DNA of 64,000 nucleotides from CAZCZZ01 sp964503335 (GTDB taxonomy: Bacteria > Verrucomicrobiota > Kiritimatiellia > CAIVKH01), in NCBI GenBank assembly GCA_964503335.1, contig CAZCZZ010000005.1:1-64000 (forward strand), in the 5' to 3' direction. Numbering within the stretch: the stretch's first letter is position 1; every line of letters begins with the position of its first letter. Below, in pieces: positions 1-8,631 of this stretch. Below the pieces are notes generated by a model. The model had not been told where the DNA came from and searched no databases. It saw nothing but the letters and a program-made list of their open reading frames with translations. Both the position numbers and the translations under genes were made by a program.

Positions 1-1571
1 TCGGTCGCCACCCACGTGCGCACGATGGTGTAGGGCGGGCACTCCGGAAGCTGCGGGTCCAGGGACGCGTAATAGTTCACGCCCACCGCGCCCTCACAGG
101 CATCGAACGCCGTCACATCACCGGGGTCGTTCAGCAGCGACACGTGTTGTCCACACTCCACGGACGTGGCGGGAGGAACGCCCGCAAACGCGGGAGGAAC
201 CGAATCGTTTCGCCGGACCACGATCGAAAACGCGCAAACATTGGAGGCGCCGGCGACATCCGTCGCCACGGCACGAACGAGATTTGTTCCAACCGGGAAA
301 AGGGAACCGCTGGGCGGGAACGTGGTGACCGACGCCACGGGACAGGAGCCCGTGACCACGGCGGGGACGTCAAAATGAACAAGCGCGCCAGTCGCGCCGC
401 ATGGAACATTCGTCGTGACGGCATCCGGACACGAAATCTGAGGAGGCGTTCCAAGGATCTGGCCGATGTTCGTGACGCGGAAATACTCCTGGATCGTATC
501 GACTTCGTTGTTGTTCCACGCGCCGGAGTTGTCGGACGACGGAATCTTGGGAGCATTCGGAATGCCGGGTCCGCTCTGGTTGTCGCTTTCACCCCATCCG
601 CAGGAAGTTTCCGCAAGGCCCGTCACGGGATCGCGGCGCGTTCCGCAGTAGTCCGCGTCGAACGGGCAGTCACCCACGGCTTCGAAGCCATTGGACACGC
701 TCTGTCCGACCCCCGGTGCCGTGTCAAAGGCATCATAGCCATTCTCGTTGCCGGTCGTGTACACCGCAAAGTTCCAAGCCGCTCCCGTGCAGGCGTCGGG
801 CCTGCCACCGAGCTGGCCCCACGGAATGCGGAACTCCGTGACCGCTGTGTCGCGGCGCGCATTGAATTCAAACGTGTTGGTTCCCTGCGTATTCGGAACC
901 ACGTCCGTCGCAACGATGAACTTGCTCGTGATCGTCCCCGCGGCGTCCGAGAACGCGCGGGTCAGATGGACATAACCGGCCGAACCGCCCAGCTGGCAAT
1001 ACTCCAGCCCGACGAAGTGACTGGGCTGCCATCCCGCGAAGTCGATCTTCTTCGAAAAGATGTCCCCGCCCTGTTTCTGCGTCGGCGTCGTGTCCGTACA
1101 CCTTGAGTCGCGGGTATCGATGGCGATAAAGAGGTCCGCTCGGTCCGGCATACCAAATCCCCTGTGAAACGCAGTCGGCCCTTCCACGGCCAGGAACAGG
1201 TAGTCCGCGTCCCATGTGACATGGAACTTCCGGATGTCGGCAGTGTGCCCCTCGCCCGCGAGATTCACCGCCGTGAAGTCCGGCACCGTGCTGTCGAGCA
1301 ACGTGTCATAGATCGTGGACGAAGCAGCCTCACCCGCCGAATCAGAGGCATTGGTTAAGCCACCGGCCAGCGGCGCTGCAAAAGGAGCCTCTGTCAGGAG
1401 GACGTAGGAAGTATCGACAAAACCGTCCAACACCGGACGCTGCAGGCCGACTCTTGCCGAGGATCCGCCCGAACCGGCACAGGGATCCCCCCGTACCAAC
1501 GAGGCCACCGTGGCCATGGCCAGCAACCAAACCCACCGATAGCGACCCAAATCGAAACCTATATCCCTCAT
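1..1571 (-). CDS. Secreted CBM9/DOMON-like plus HYR-domain protein (3' end outside window)
   Basis: The minus-strand frame stays open from ATG 1571 to the window edge, giving about 523 residues with no stop. The N-terminus (basic residues, then WVWLLAMATVASLV) reads as a signal peptide. Residues about 70-270 resemble a family-9 carbohydrate-binding or DOMON-like beta-sandwich (YLFLAVEG, DLFIAIDT, AVTEFRIPWGQLGG). Residues about 377-448 form a hyalin (HYR) repeat that starts ISCPDAVTTNVPCGATG and ends AFSIVV; a related cysteine-containing module follows from about 455. The start is supported by GGAAGAGGG six bases upstream. Two LacI-type operators lie just upstream, so control by the neighbouring LacI protein is likely. 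An extracellular sugar-binding or adhesive role is inferred; the C-terminal anchoring signal is not visible. Confidence 0.75.
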   Translation of the reverse strand, partial: MRDIGFDLGRYRWVWLLAMATVASLVRGDPCAGSGGSSARVGLQRPVLDGFVDTSYVLLTEAPFAAPLAGGLTNASDSAGEAASSTIYDTLLDSTVPDFTAVNLAGEGHTADIRKFHVTWDADYLFLAVEGPTAFHRGFGMPDRADLFIAIDTRDSRCTDTTPTQKQGGDIFSKKIDFAGWQPSHFVGLEYCQLGGSAGYVHLTRAFSDAAGTITSKFIVATDVVPNTQGTNTFEFNARRDTAVTEFRIPWGQLGGRPDACTGAAWNFAVYTTGNENGYDAFDTAPGVGQSVSNGFEAVGDCPFDADYCGTRRDPVTGLAETSCGWGESDNQSGPGIPNAPKIPSSDNSGAWNNNEVDTIQEYFRVTNIGQILGTPPQISCPDAVTTNVPCGATGALVHFDVPAVVTGSCPVASVTTFPPSGSLFPVGTNLVRAVATDVAGASNVCAFSIVVRRNDSVPPAFAGVPPATSVECGQHVSLLNDPGDVTAFDACEGAVGVNYYASLDPQLPECPPYTIVRTWVAT

Positions 1572-1594
1572 AACCGACCCTCTTCCATATTAAG

Positions 1595-1650
1595 TAAAAC
1601 GCTTAACTGACGACTATATGCGCCTCCTTTGATGAATTGAAGCGTTTTAA
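1595..1650 (-). promoter_or_regulatory. Promoter with two LacI-family operators upstream of the HYR-domain gene
   Basis: The 10-mer AAGCGTTTTA occurs at 1640-1649 and, in opposite orientation, at 1595-1604; both fit the AANCGNTT core of LacI-family operators. Their CG centres are about 43 bp apart, close to four helical turns. Between them on the minus strand is a -10-like TATAGT (1613-1618) with a weak -35 TTCAAT (1636-1641) at 17 bp. The upstream operator overlaps the -35 and the downstream one overlaps the expected transcript start. The sequence match is direct; repression by the LacI protein at 2749-3795 is inference. Confidence 0.6.
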
Positions 1651-1785
1651 TTGTGAATTTTGTGTTTGGCCGGAAATGCATGGTAGTCCATGCAATGCGC
1701 GCCCTTTGGGGACGCCGCGTGAGGGTCGCGCACCCCGCATTAACAGCGGTCTACCGGGGCAGCAAGGGCAAGGGCCCGCTTGGAT

Positions 1786-2730
1786 CTACGTGTCGGACCA
1801 GACGAAGGCATCGATGCGCTGGCGGATGAGGCGTTCTTCCTCCATCGAGAAGCCACCCTCGAAGTGTGCGGCATCCCGCGCGTAGAGTTCACGCGGACCG
1901 GCCAAAGCGTTGTAGACGGCGAACTGACCGGGCGGAGGCACCGCGGGGTCGAATCGCGCCGCTGCTACGAGTGTCGGGATGCGAATGCGTGTTGCCGCGA
2001 TGGCGGCGTCGTAGTACGGCAGCACTTCCACAACCGCCGGCTTCCGGGCCACGAGCTGGCGAACCGCCTCGCCGCTGCCTACGCAGGGACACTGTAGCCG
2101 GATGGGGTGATGTCCAAAGGTCGGCACGTCGAGATAGGCCCTTACGAAGGATCGTTCCCACGGCAGCGCAAGGGCACCGACACCGCCACCGAAGCTGGCC
2201 CCGAGGTAGCGCAGTCGCCCGGTTTGAGCGGGAAAGAGCAGTTCCAGAACGCGAGCCGAAGACCAGAGGGCTGCGACACAGGCACGCAGGAGATAGGTTT
2301 CCCGGCTTTCGATTCCATGGATCACGTGATCTGCAGCCTGGCCGGGTAGATTATGCGCGGACGACAGATGAAAGCCCGGCATGCATGGGTAGAGCAACGC
2401 CGCCTGGCGTCGTTCAAAGTCCGGCGCTTCCCGCCCGCCATAGCCATGGCCGACGACACCCGCGGCGGTGATCCTCCCCTCCATGGGCGTAACGAGCCAG
2501 GCGCCGATTCGATGGCCACCCAGCACACTGAACCGGACGATTTCAACATGATGACGCGCGCTCGGCGAGGAGACTGGTGTGCGCTCCAGGCACAGCGGGA
2601 CGGTCATCGCCTCCGCATGGGTGGAGAGCCAGAACGTGTCGAAGTCGGGCGGTGCGGGCGGCGGCGCAATGGCGAGCAGTCGCTCGCGCGTGTATCCGTA
2701 GGTTGGATCAAACGGGAAGGGGTGTTCCAT
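1786..2730 (-). CDS. Acetyl-xylan-esterase-like alpha/beta hydrolase
   Basis: This 314-residue protein fits the AXE1 (carbohydrate esterase family 7-like) group that removes acetyl groups from xylan fragments or cephalosporin-type esters. It has the usual N-terminal DFDTFW segment, the VVGHGYGGRE turn, a nucleophile elbow GASFGGG around residue 193, a late aspartate in AARFDPAVPP and a final histidine in DAAHFEGG. No signal peptide is visible, so it probably acts in the cytoplasm on imported oligosaccharides. It starts 18 bases after the LacI stop, so the two genes are probably co-transcribed. The substrate cannot be fixed from sequence alone. Confidence 0.75.
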   Translation of the reverse strand: MEHPFPFDPTYGYTRERLLAIAPPPAPPDFDTFWLSTHAEAMTVPLCLERTPVSSPSARHHVEIVRFSVLGGHRIGAWLVTPMEGRITAAGVVGHGYGGREAPDFERRQAALLYPCMPGFHLSSAHNLPGQAADHVIHGIESRETYLLRACVAALWSSARVLELLFPAQTGRLRYLGASFGGGVGALALPWERSFVRAYLDVPTFGHHPIRLQCPCVGSGEAVRQLVARKPAVVEVLPYYDAAIAATRIRIPTLVAAARFDPAVPPPGQFAVYNALAGPRELYARDAAHFEGGFSMEEERLIRQRIDAFVWSDT

Positions 2731-2748
2731 TGATGCGGAAATTCGGGC

Positions 2749-3795
2749 TTATGCCAGGACCTGAGCGGGTTTCGACGCTTCGGCAGGCGGACGCGTCGAT
2801 TCCCGGACGATGAGCGATACAGGCAGCGTGGTTTGAAGCGTCGGTACTTCGCCCTTCTCCATGGCTTCCAGGAGAATCCGCGTACCCAGTTCGCCCATCT
2901 CGAAGACAGGTTGATGGATTGTCGTGAGCGACGGAAATCGGTCGGTAGCGGTCGGTAGGTCATCGAACCCGGCGACCGACACATCTCCGGGCACATCAAG
3001 TCCCATGGAACGAGCCGCTTCGATGACGCCGAACGCCATCAGATCATTTGCCGCGACGATCGCCGTCGGGCGGTTCGGCATGCTCAGGAACTTCTGGCCC
3101 GCGACGCGTCCCGACCGCATCGTGTAGCCACCCTCGTGGATATAGGACGGAGGCAGCTCAAGACCTCGCGCGACGCAAAAGTCGACAAAAGCACCCCTGC
3201 GTCGGATGGCCGTGAGAAAATCGGGGGGGCCCTCTACAAAGGCGATCCTCCGATGACCCAGATCATAGAGGTGGGAACAGACTTTCTCGATGCCTCGTGC
3301 ATCTTCGCAGGAGATCGAACAGGTGGACGAGGCGGGCACCTGTTCACCAATCACAACCATGGGAACCTGCTGGTGCTCGAGCGTGGCGATAAAATCGTCG
3401 GTGGTATGCGCGGCTACGATAAGGATGCCGTCCACGCGTCGTTGGCTATACAACCGGGCGAGCTTTACCCCGTCGTTGAACGATTCCGCATGGGTGTTGA
3501 AAAGGGCCAGATCGTAGTCGGACCCCCGGATGACCTTGTCGACCCCCCGGAACACCTCGCCGAAGTACGGCGAACCCAGCAGGCCTTCGAACGGTGTTGC
3601 GACCGCGATGAAACCGGAGCGGTTGTTGTTGAAATTTTGCGCGAGCGTATTGATCTCGTACTTGAGACGAGCCGCGGCCTCCAGGATCTTCTGCCGGGTC
3701 GAGTTCTTGACGTTCGCCTTCCCCGCAAGGACCCGCGACACGGTCATCTTCGTCACCCCGCACTCGCGGGCTATGTCTTCCATCGTGGCTGGCAT
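2749..3795 (-). CDS. LacI-family transcriptional regulator
   Basis: This protein of about 348 residues starts MPATMEDIARECGVTKMTVS, a standard LacI helix-turn-helix with hinge helix, followed by the periplasmic-binding-protein-like effector domain (SGFIAVATPFEG, VDGILIVAAH, GHRRIAFVEG, VSVAGFDDLP). I chose ATG 3795 because the longer frame adds 17 residues that match no LacI N-terminus. It lies among an esterase, a beta-glucosidase, an MFS remnant and a glycan-binding protein, so it probably senses a plant-type oligosaccharide. Operator-like sites upstream of the gene at 1-1571 are its likely targets. Confidence 0.88.
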   Translation of the reverse strand: MPATMEDIARECGVTKMTVSRVLAGKANVKNSTRQKILEAAARLKYEINTLAQNFNNNRSGFIAVATPFEGLLGSPYFGEVFRGVDKVIRGSDYDLALFNTHAESFNDGVKLARLYSQRRVDGILIVAAHTTDDFIATLEHQQVPMVVIGEQVPASSTCSISCEDARGIEKVCSHLYDLGHRRIAFVEGPPDFLTAIRRRGAFVDFCVARGLELPPSYIHEGGYTMRSGRVAGQKFLSMPNRPTAIVAANDLMAFGVIEAARSMGLDVPGDVSVAGFDDLPTATDRFPSLTTIHQPVFEMGELGTRILLEAMEKGEVPTLQTTLPVSLIVRESTRPPAEASKPAQVLA

Positions 3796-3821
3796 AATCA
3801 GTATTGCTTCTCTCTCATGAC

Positions 3822-4523
3822 CTAAAGGGGCGGTGGCTTGGGCCACATGTAGTCGCCGTTGCCCGACCAGAACACCTCAAGCGCGGTACCGTCAACCCAA
3901 TTGACATGGCCGTCAGGGTACGCTGCGTTCATGCCGGACACGGTTTCCTTGACCGATGCTTCGCTGTGGCCCAGGGACGTACCGTCCGCCTTCGCCACAG
4001 ACAGGCAGCCCCACAACGCAACGGCGTTAGGCGCCGTGCTCATGCGCGTGAGGTTGGGTTTGTTCGAGGCATACGTGCCGCGAAACGGGTACGGGAAGTT
4101 GAAATACTGGTACGTCGTGTAATGGGTGTTGTAGAGCGGCGTCGTTGGATTGCGCACGCGGCTCAGCGGGCCCGGGCAGAACATGACTGTGTCGCGCGCG
4201 TCGGAAAGGTATGTGCCGAGCGTGTCCGAGAAGTTCTTGAACTCATGCGGATAGCCGTAGGGACGCTCAGCGGTCGGAAATCTTCCTTCATTGTCCGTGG
4301 CGTAAGACACGCACGCGGCCTGGATGCTCCGAAGGTTTGTCATGCACTTCGTCTTCACGGCCCTGGCCCTGGCCCCGGAGATCGCCGGGAAGAGCAGGCC
4401 CATCAGGATGCCGATGATGGCGATCACCACAAGCAGCTCGATCAGGGTGAAGCCTCGCGCCGCTTGAGTTTGAGGCCGACGGCGACGAGCCTCCGGAACG
4501 TTGTGTCTGTTCTTGATGTCCAT
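3822..4523 (-). CDS. Type II secretion prepilin-like protein with H-X9-DG-like end
   Basis: The protein has a basic leader and then a prepilin cleavage and methylation site (RG then FTLIELLVVIAIIGIL, cleavage after about residue 24) followed by a hydrophobic helix. The C-terminal part contains YPDGHVNWVDGTALEVFW, matching the H-X9-DG type of processing-associated prepilin common in planctomycetes, Lentisphaerae and Kiritimatiellota. I chose ATG 4523, seven bases after the upstream stop, rather than GTG 4541, which overlaps the upstream gene. Such proteins occur in large paralogous families as putative pseudopilins; the substrate is unknown. Confidence 0.82.
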   Translation of the reverse strand: MDIKNRHNVPEARRRRPQTQAARGFTLIELLVVIAIIGILMGLLFPAISGARARAVKTKCMTNLRSIQAACVSYATDNEGRFPTAERPYGYPHEFKNFSDTLGTYLSDARDTVMFCPGPLSRVRNPTTPLYNTHYTTYQYFNFPYPFRGTYASNKPNLTRMSTAPNAVALWGCLSVAKADGTSLGHSEASVKETVSGMNAAYPDGHVNWVDGTALEVFWSGNGDYMWPKPPPL

Positions 4524-4530
4524 GGTCACC

Positions 4531-5352
4531 CTACGTCTCACCCTTGCCGATCAGCTTCCTTCGCGAAACCCAGAGCACGACGATGCCTGCGGACAGGAGC
4601 GCCGCGCCTGTTGAAGGCTCGGGTACGCTGCTGACGTAGGAGGCATTTACATTGTCGATGTACGTCGTCACGCCAGGCAGGTTCGAGTGCCGGAAGGCCA
4701 CGCCGGAGATGGCCAGACCACCCGCATTCACGGCGAACGCACTGGACACACTCTGGGAGCTGGTGCCGACGATCGAACCATCCCGATAGTAGTCGAGAAG
4801 GAAGCCACCGCCATCCTGTTTGGTCACGTCAAGTTGCATGGTGTAGGCTGCGGTCGACACCGTCGCGGGTTCGGTCCAACCACCGCCAACGATAGTCGAT
4901 GCGATGTTGTCGGACATGTTAAAACTCGCGGTCCTGTAGCGAAATTCGGATGCAAGCCCACCTACCGCACTCAGGTCGAGGTTGGCGTAGAGAATGGAAT
5001 TCGGTGTCGAGACATTCACGAACCCGAAGCTGAAATTGTCAGCTCCACCGAATCCCCCGTCGAACCGGATGTCGAACGAGACCCTCAGGGTTTGATTTAC
5101 GCCCAGCGTATTGAGCGTGAGCGTGGATCCTGCGTCAAAGGGCCGGAAATACGTCTGGGCCCCGTTGGCCAGCCTCAGCACATTTCCGTCGCCGAAACCC
5201 GAAACGGTCGTTATCGACATGCTGGTCAATGGCGAGCCCTGGACGGTTGTGTATGTGCCGACGCCAGCCGATTCGGTGTTGTTCACCGTGGAAACGCTGG
5301 TCCCGCTCGAAAGCGTAAAGTTGTCATCGATAAGCACCGCGGCGCCCGCAGA
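4531..5352 (-). pseudogene. PEP-CTERM exported protein, 5' end lost
   Basis: The C-terminus has the PEP-CTERM sorting signal: VPEPSTGAA, a hydrophobic helix (LLSAGIVVLWV) and a basic tail (SRRK). The body is rich in Ser, Thr and Gly and looks like a beta-sandwich of the lectin-like kind (FDIRFDGGFGGADNFSFGF). The first recognisable residues, SAGAAVLIDDNFTL, look like the end of a signal peptide, but further upstream the frame becomes RSTGGARAAGGDPL, with no hydrophobic core. The only start available is GTG 5337, after the expected cleavage site. The gene therefore appears cut at its 5' end, at the point where a plus-strand MFS fragment begins. The prepilin-like gene follows within 7 bases. 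Confidence 0.7.
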
Positions 5353-5376
5353 AAGAGGATCGCCACCCGCTGCGCG
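5337..5376. other. Head-to-head junction of two 5'-truncated genes
   Basis: The minus-strand PEP-CTERM frame stops making sense at about 5,352 and the plus-strand MFS frame starts making sense at about the same base (EDRHPLRVLLLST). No promoter, ribosome site or start codon for either protein lies between. This looks like a deletion across a divergent promoter region or a false join in the assembly. Confidence 0.65.
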
Positions 5377-5837
5377 TGCTCCTCCTGTCGACCTTCCTGC
5401 AGGCCATGATCGGCCCCCTTTCCATCGCCTTCCTCTTCTTGCGTCATACGCTGACCGACCAGACTGCGCTGTGGATCTTCGCCGCCTTGTGTTTCTCCAG
5501 CCTGCCCATCACGACGCTCCACGCGGCATCGGAACTGCCGATGTTCATGAAGCTGCTTCCGCAAGAGCGGTACGGCCAGTTCTGCTCGGCCAATGCGCTG
5601 ATCCGTTCCATCGGGCTCATGGTCGGCGGCCTGGCCTGCGGGTTCTTTCTCGATGCGATGCAGCGCTTCGGGGCGACACCCGACCAGTGCTATCGCTTCG
5701 TCCCCATCTGGAACTTCGCATGGCTACTGGCCAGCGGATTCTTCTACTTCCTGCTTTACCGCGAGTGGCTCCGGTTCGGCGGCTTGAATTCCTATGTGGC
5801 GCCAAGCGCCGGCGTGACCGCCGTTGCTGCGGGTTGA
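5352..5837 (+). pseudogene. MFS transporter, C-terminal fragment only
   Basis: About 160 residues remain, with four hydrophobic segments (LLLSTFLQAMIGPLSIAFLF, ALWIFAALCFSSL, SIGLMVGGLACGFFLDAM, FAWLLASGFFYFLLY). The stretch LLPQERYGQFCSANALIRS is characteristic of the late part of sugar/cation-symporter-like MFS proteins in this bacterial group, normally near 450-500 residues long. The first two thirds are missing, and an in-frame stop lies just upstream at 5,331. The remaining frame could start at GTG 5376 but would not give a working carrier. It precedes the GH1 gene by 47 bases, so the intact gene was probably the oligosaccharide importer of this operon. Confidence 0.7.
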
Positions 5838-5884
5838 CGATGGTGTGAACCGTTCTGCAAGATACAAGAAGGGAGACTGCTAAC

Positions 5885-7255
5885 ATGAGCTTCAAAAAGG
5901 ATTTCGTATGGGGTGCGGCAGCCGCGTCGTACCAGATCGAGGGTGCATGGGATGAGGACGGCAAAGGCCTGTCCGTATGGGACATGGTTACCCGGCAGAA
6001 GGGTCGGATCTGGGAAGACAACACGGGGAACGTGGCCTGCGACCATTACCATCGCTACAAGGAAGACGTACAGTTGATGGCCGACGTCGGCCTTCATGCC
6101 TATCGCCTGTCCGTGTCGTGGCCCCGCGTGACGCCGCAGGGCACCGGCAGCGTGAACGAGGCCGGGCTCGGCTTCTACGATCGGCTCGTGGATGAACTGC
6201 TCGCCAAAGGCATCCAGCCCTGGGTCACCCTGTTCCACTGGGATTACCCCTACGACCTGTTTCTCCGCGGCGGCTGGCTGAATCCCGACAGCCCGAAATG
6301 GTTCGCCGACTACACCGCCGTTGTGGTGGATCGACTCTCCGATCGCGTCTCGCACTGGATCACCCTGAACGAGCCCCAGTGCTTCATCGGCCTGGGCCAC
6401 CTCGGCGGCGGACACCAGCATGCGCCGTCCCTGCAACTCGGCATGCATGAAGTCCTCATCGCCGCACACAACTGCCTCCTCGCGCACGGCCTCGGAGCGC
6501 AGACGATTCGCGCGCGTGCGCGTAAGCCGGCTTCCATCGGATGGGCGCCCGTAGGCCAGGCCTACTTCCCCGTCACCAACTCGCCCGCGGATATCGAAGC
6601 GGCGCGCACTGCGACGCTGGACGTGTACGGCAACAACTGCTGGAACAACACCTGGTTCGGCGATCCCGTGGTCCACGGCCGCTACCCCGAGGCAGGACTG
6701 AAGGCGTACGGAGAGGCCGTGCCCAAGTTCAAGCCGTCCGACATGGATATCATCAAGCAGCCGATCGACTTCTACGGCGTCAACATCTACTCCGGCACAC
6801 CGGTCAAGGCGGGTGACGACGGCAAGCCCGTCGTCCTGCCCTTCCCCGCGGGACACCCCCACACGCACTTCGTCTGGAAACGCGCGCCGGAGGCCCTCTA
6901 CTGGGGTCCCAAGCTGCTGGCCGAACACTACAAGCTCCCCATCGTCGTCACGGAGAACGGCCTCTCCAATTGCGATTGGGTCTCACTCGACGGCCGCGTG
7001 CACGATCCCCAGCGCATCGACTTCCTCCAGCGCTACCTGCTGGAGTTGAAGCGCGCGGCCCGCGACGGAGTCGACATCCGGGGCTACTTCCAGTGGTCGA
7101 TCATGGACAACTTCGAATGGGCGGAGGGCTACAAGCACCGCTTCGGCCTGATCCATGTCGACTACGCGACGCAGAAGCGCACACTCAAGGACTCGGCCTA
7201 CTGGTATCGCGACGTGATCAAGAGCAACGGCGCGAGCTTGGATACGAACGCATAG
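5885..7255 (+). CDS. GH1 family beta-glucosidase
   Basis: This 456-residue protein covers a whole glycoside hydrolase family 1 domain. It opens FVWGAAAASYQIEGAW and carries the acid/base glutamate in TLNEP (E163) and the nucleophile glutamate in VTENG (E357); WSIMDNFEWAEGY near the end is the aglycone-side signature. No signal peptide is present, so it should split imported beta-linked disaccharides in the cytoplasm. GGGAG-type Shine-Dalgarno bases precede the ATG. A near-match to a LacI operator (AACCGTTC, 5,848-5,855) lies 30 bases upstream. It is the intact core of the operon with the damaged transporter and oxidoreductase genes. Confidence 0.95.
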   Translation: MSFKKDFVWGAAAASYQIEGAWDEDGKGLSVWDMVTRQKGRIWEDNTGNVACDHYHRYKEDVQLMADVGLHAYRLSVSWPRVTPQGTGSVNEAGLGFYDRLVDELLAKGIQPWVTLFHWDYPYDLFLRGGWLNPDSPKWFADYTAVVVDRLSDRVSHWITLNEPQCFIGLGHLGGGHQHAPSLQLGMHEVLIAAHNCLLAHGLGAQTIRARARKPASIGWAPVGQAYFPVTNSPADIEAARTATLDVYGNNCWNNTWFGDPVVHGRYPEAGLKAYGEAVPKFKPSDMDIIKQPIDFYGVNIYSGTPVKAGDDGKPVVLPFPAGHPHTHFVWKRAPEALYWGPKLLAEHYKLPIVVTENGLSNCDWVSLDGRVHDPQRIDFLQRYLLELKRAARDGVDIRGYFQWSIMDNFEWAEGYKHRFGLIHVDYATQKRTLKDSAYWYRDVIKSNGASLDTNA

Positions 7256-7262
7256 GTTCAAC

Positions 7263-8618
7263 ATGAAGACTCATCGCCTGTCCGCCCGGGATATCCCTGT
7301 TGATGACTCGTGGGATGTGATTGTTGCCGGCGGTGGTCCATCCGGCTGCGCCGCGGCCATCGCCGCTGCGCGTGAAGGCGCGGCCACGCTCCTTATTGAA
7401 GGCTCCGGCTCCCTGGGCGGGTCAGGCACCAGCGCTTTGGTTCCCGCGTGGTGCCCGTTTTCGGATCACGAGAAGATCATCTACCGGGGCATCGCCGAGC
7501 GCGTATTCACCGAGGCCAAGAAGGGCATAGCCCATGTCAGGGAAGGCGATCTCGACTGGGTACCGATCGATGCCGAGCGCCTGAAGCGCGTCTACGATCA
7601 CCTGGTTACAGAGTCAGGAGCCACCGTTCTTTTCCACACGGCCGTGGCAGCCGTGGAGAAGGACGGCGACGCGATTGACACCTTGATTATCGCCAACAAA
7701 GCCGGGCTTACGGCGCTCCGCGCGAAGGTCTACGTGGACTGCACGGGCGACGCCGACCTGTGCGCCTGGAGCGGCGTGGACTTCCACAAGGGCAGCGACC
7801 CGGGTGGCGAGTTGATGCCGGCCACCCATTGCTTTCTGCTGAGTAACGTGGACGACTATGCGTTCCGGACGACGTATCAAGGCGGACGCCGGATTCACGG
7901 TATGAATCCGGAAAGCCCGGTTTACCGGATCGTTGCATCAGGTCGTTATCCGATCATTCCGGATGCGCACTGCTGTTCAAATGTCGTAGGCCCCGGCGTC
8001 GTCGGGTTCAATGCGGGTCACCTGTGAGACGTCGACAACACCGACCCCGCGTCGGTCTCTCGCGCCTTGATACACGGTCGCAAACTGGCCGCAGCGTTCC
8101 GCGACGCGCTCGCTGAATTCTGTCCCGATGCGTTTGGCAACGCCCACCTCGTGCAAACGGCGAGCGTGGTCGGCATCAGGGAGACCCGGCGCATCGTCGG
8201 CGATTACATCCTGACGCTGGACGACTATCTCGCCCGCCGCACCTTTGCCGACGAGATCTGCCGCAACTCGTACTTCATCGACGTCCATCACGCAAAGGCC
8301 GAGGTCGAAGCGCACCTTGCCTCCCGGAAAGAGGGGATTCAGCACACGGTCCGATATGCTCCGGGCGAATCGCACGGAATTCCCTATCGCTGCCTGACGC
8401 CCAAAGGGCTGCGCAACGTCATCGCGGCCGGTCGCTCCATCTCATGCGAACGTGTCGTGCAGGGAAGCGTGCGCGTGATGCCGGTATGCCTCGCCATGGG
8501 CGAGGCCGCAGGCATGGCCGCCGCCCACGCGTCGCTCCTTCCGAACCACGATGTCCATGCCGTTGACGTGGGCAAGCTGCGTGAGCGACTTCGTGAAGTC
8601 GGCGCTTATCTTCCGTAA
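7263..8618 (+). pseudogene. FAD-dependent oxidoreductase interrupted by an in-frame TGA
   Basis: The N-terminal part has a Rossmann FAD-binding site (DVIVAGGGPSGCAAAIAAAREG) and resembles the FAD_oxidored family found with glycan-use genes. The frame ends at TGA 8025-8027 (codon 255) in GFNAGHL-stop, yet the same frame continues at once with DVDNTDPASVSRALIHGRKLAAAF and runs to 8618 with the family's C-terminal part (GIRETRRIVGDY, AAGRSISCERVVQGSVRVMP, GEAAGMAA). The expected codon is tryptophan TGG, so one G-to-A change explains it. It is either a recent nonsense mutation or a base error; a whole protein would have about 451 residues. It begins 7 bases after the GH1 gene. Confidence 0.85.
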
Positions 8619-8631
8619 GCCAGCTGTCGCG

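Noticed and set aside
144..1106. Plus-strand open frame of 320 codons at the window start
   Set aside because: Arg-rich translation opposite a minus-strand frame with signal peptide and HYR motifs.
8025..8027. TGA recoded as tryptophan or selenocysteine
   Set aside because: Other genes in the window end with TGA and use TGG for tryptophan; no selenocysteine-type hairpin is evident after the codon. Mutation or base error is simpler.
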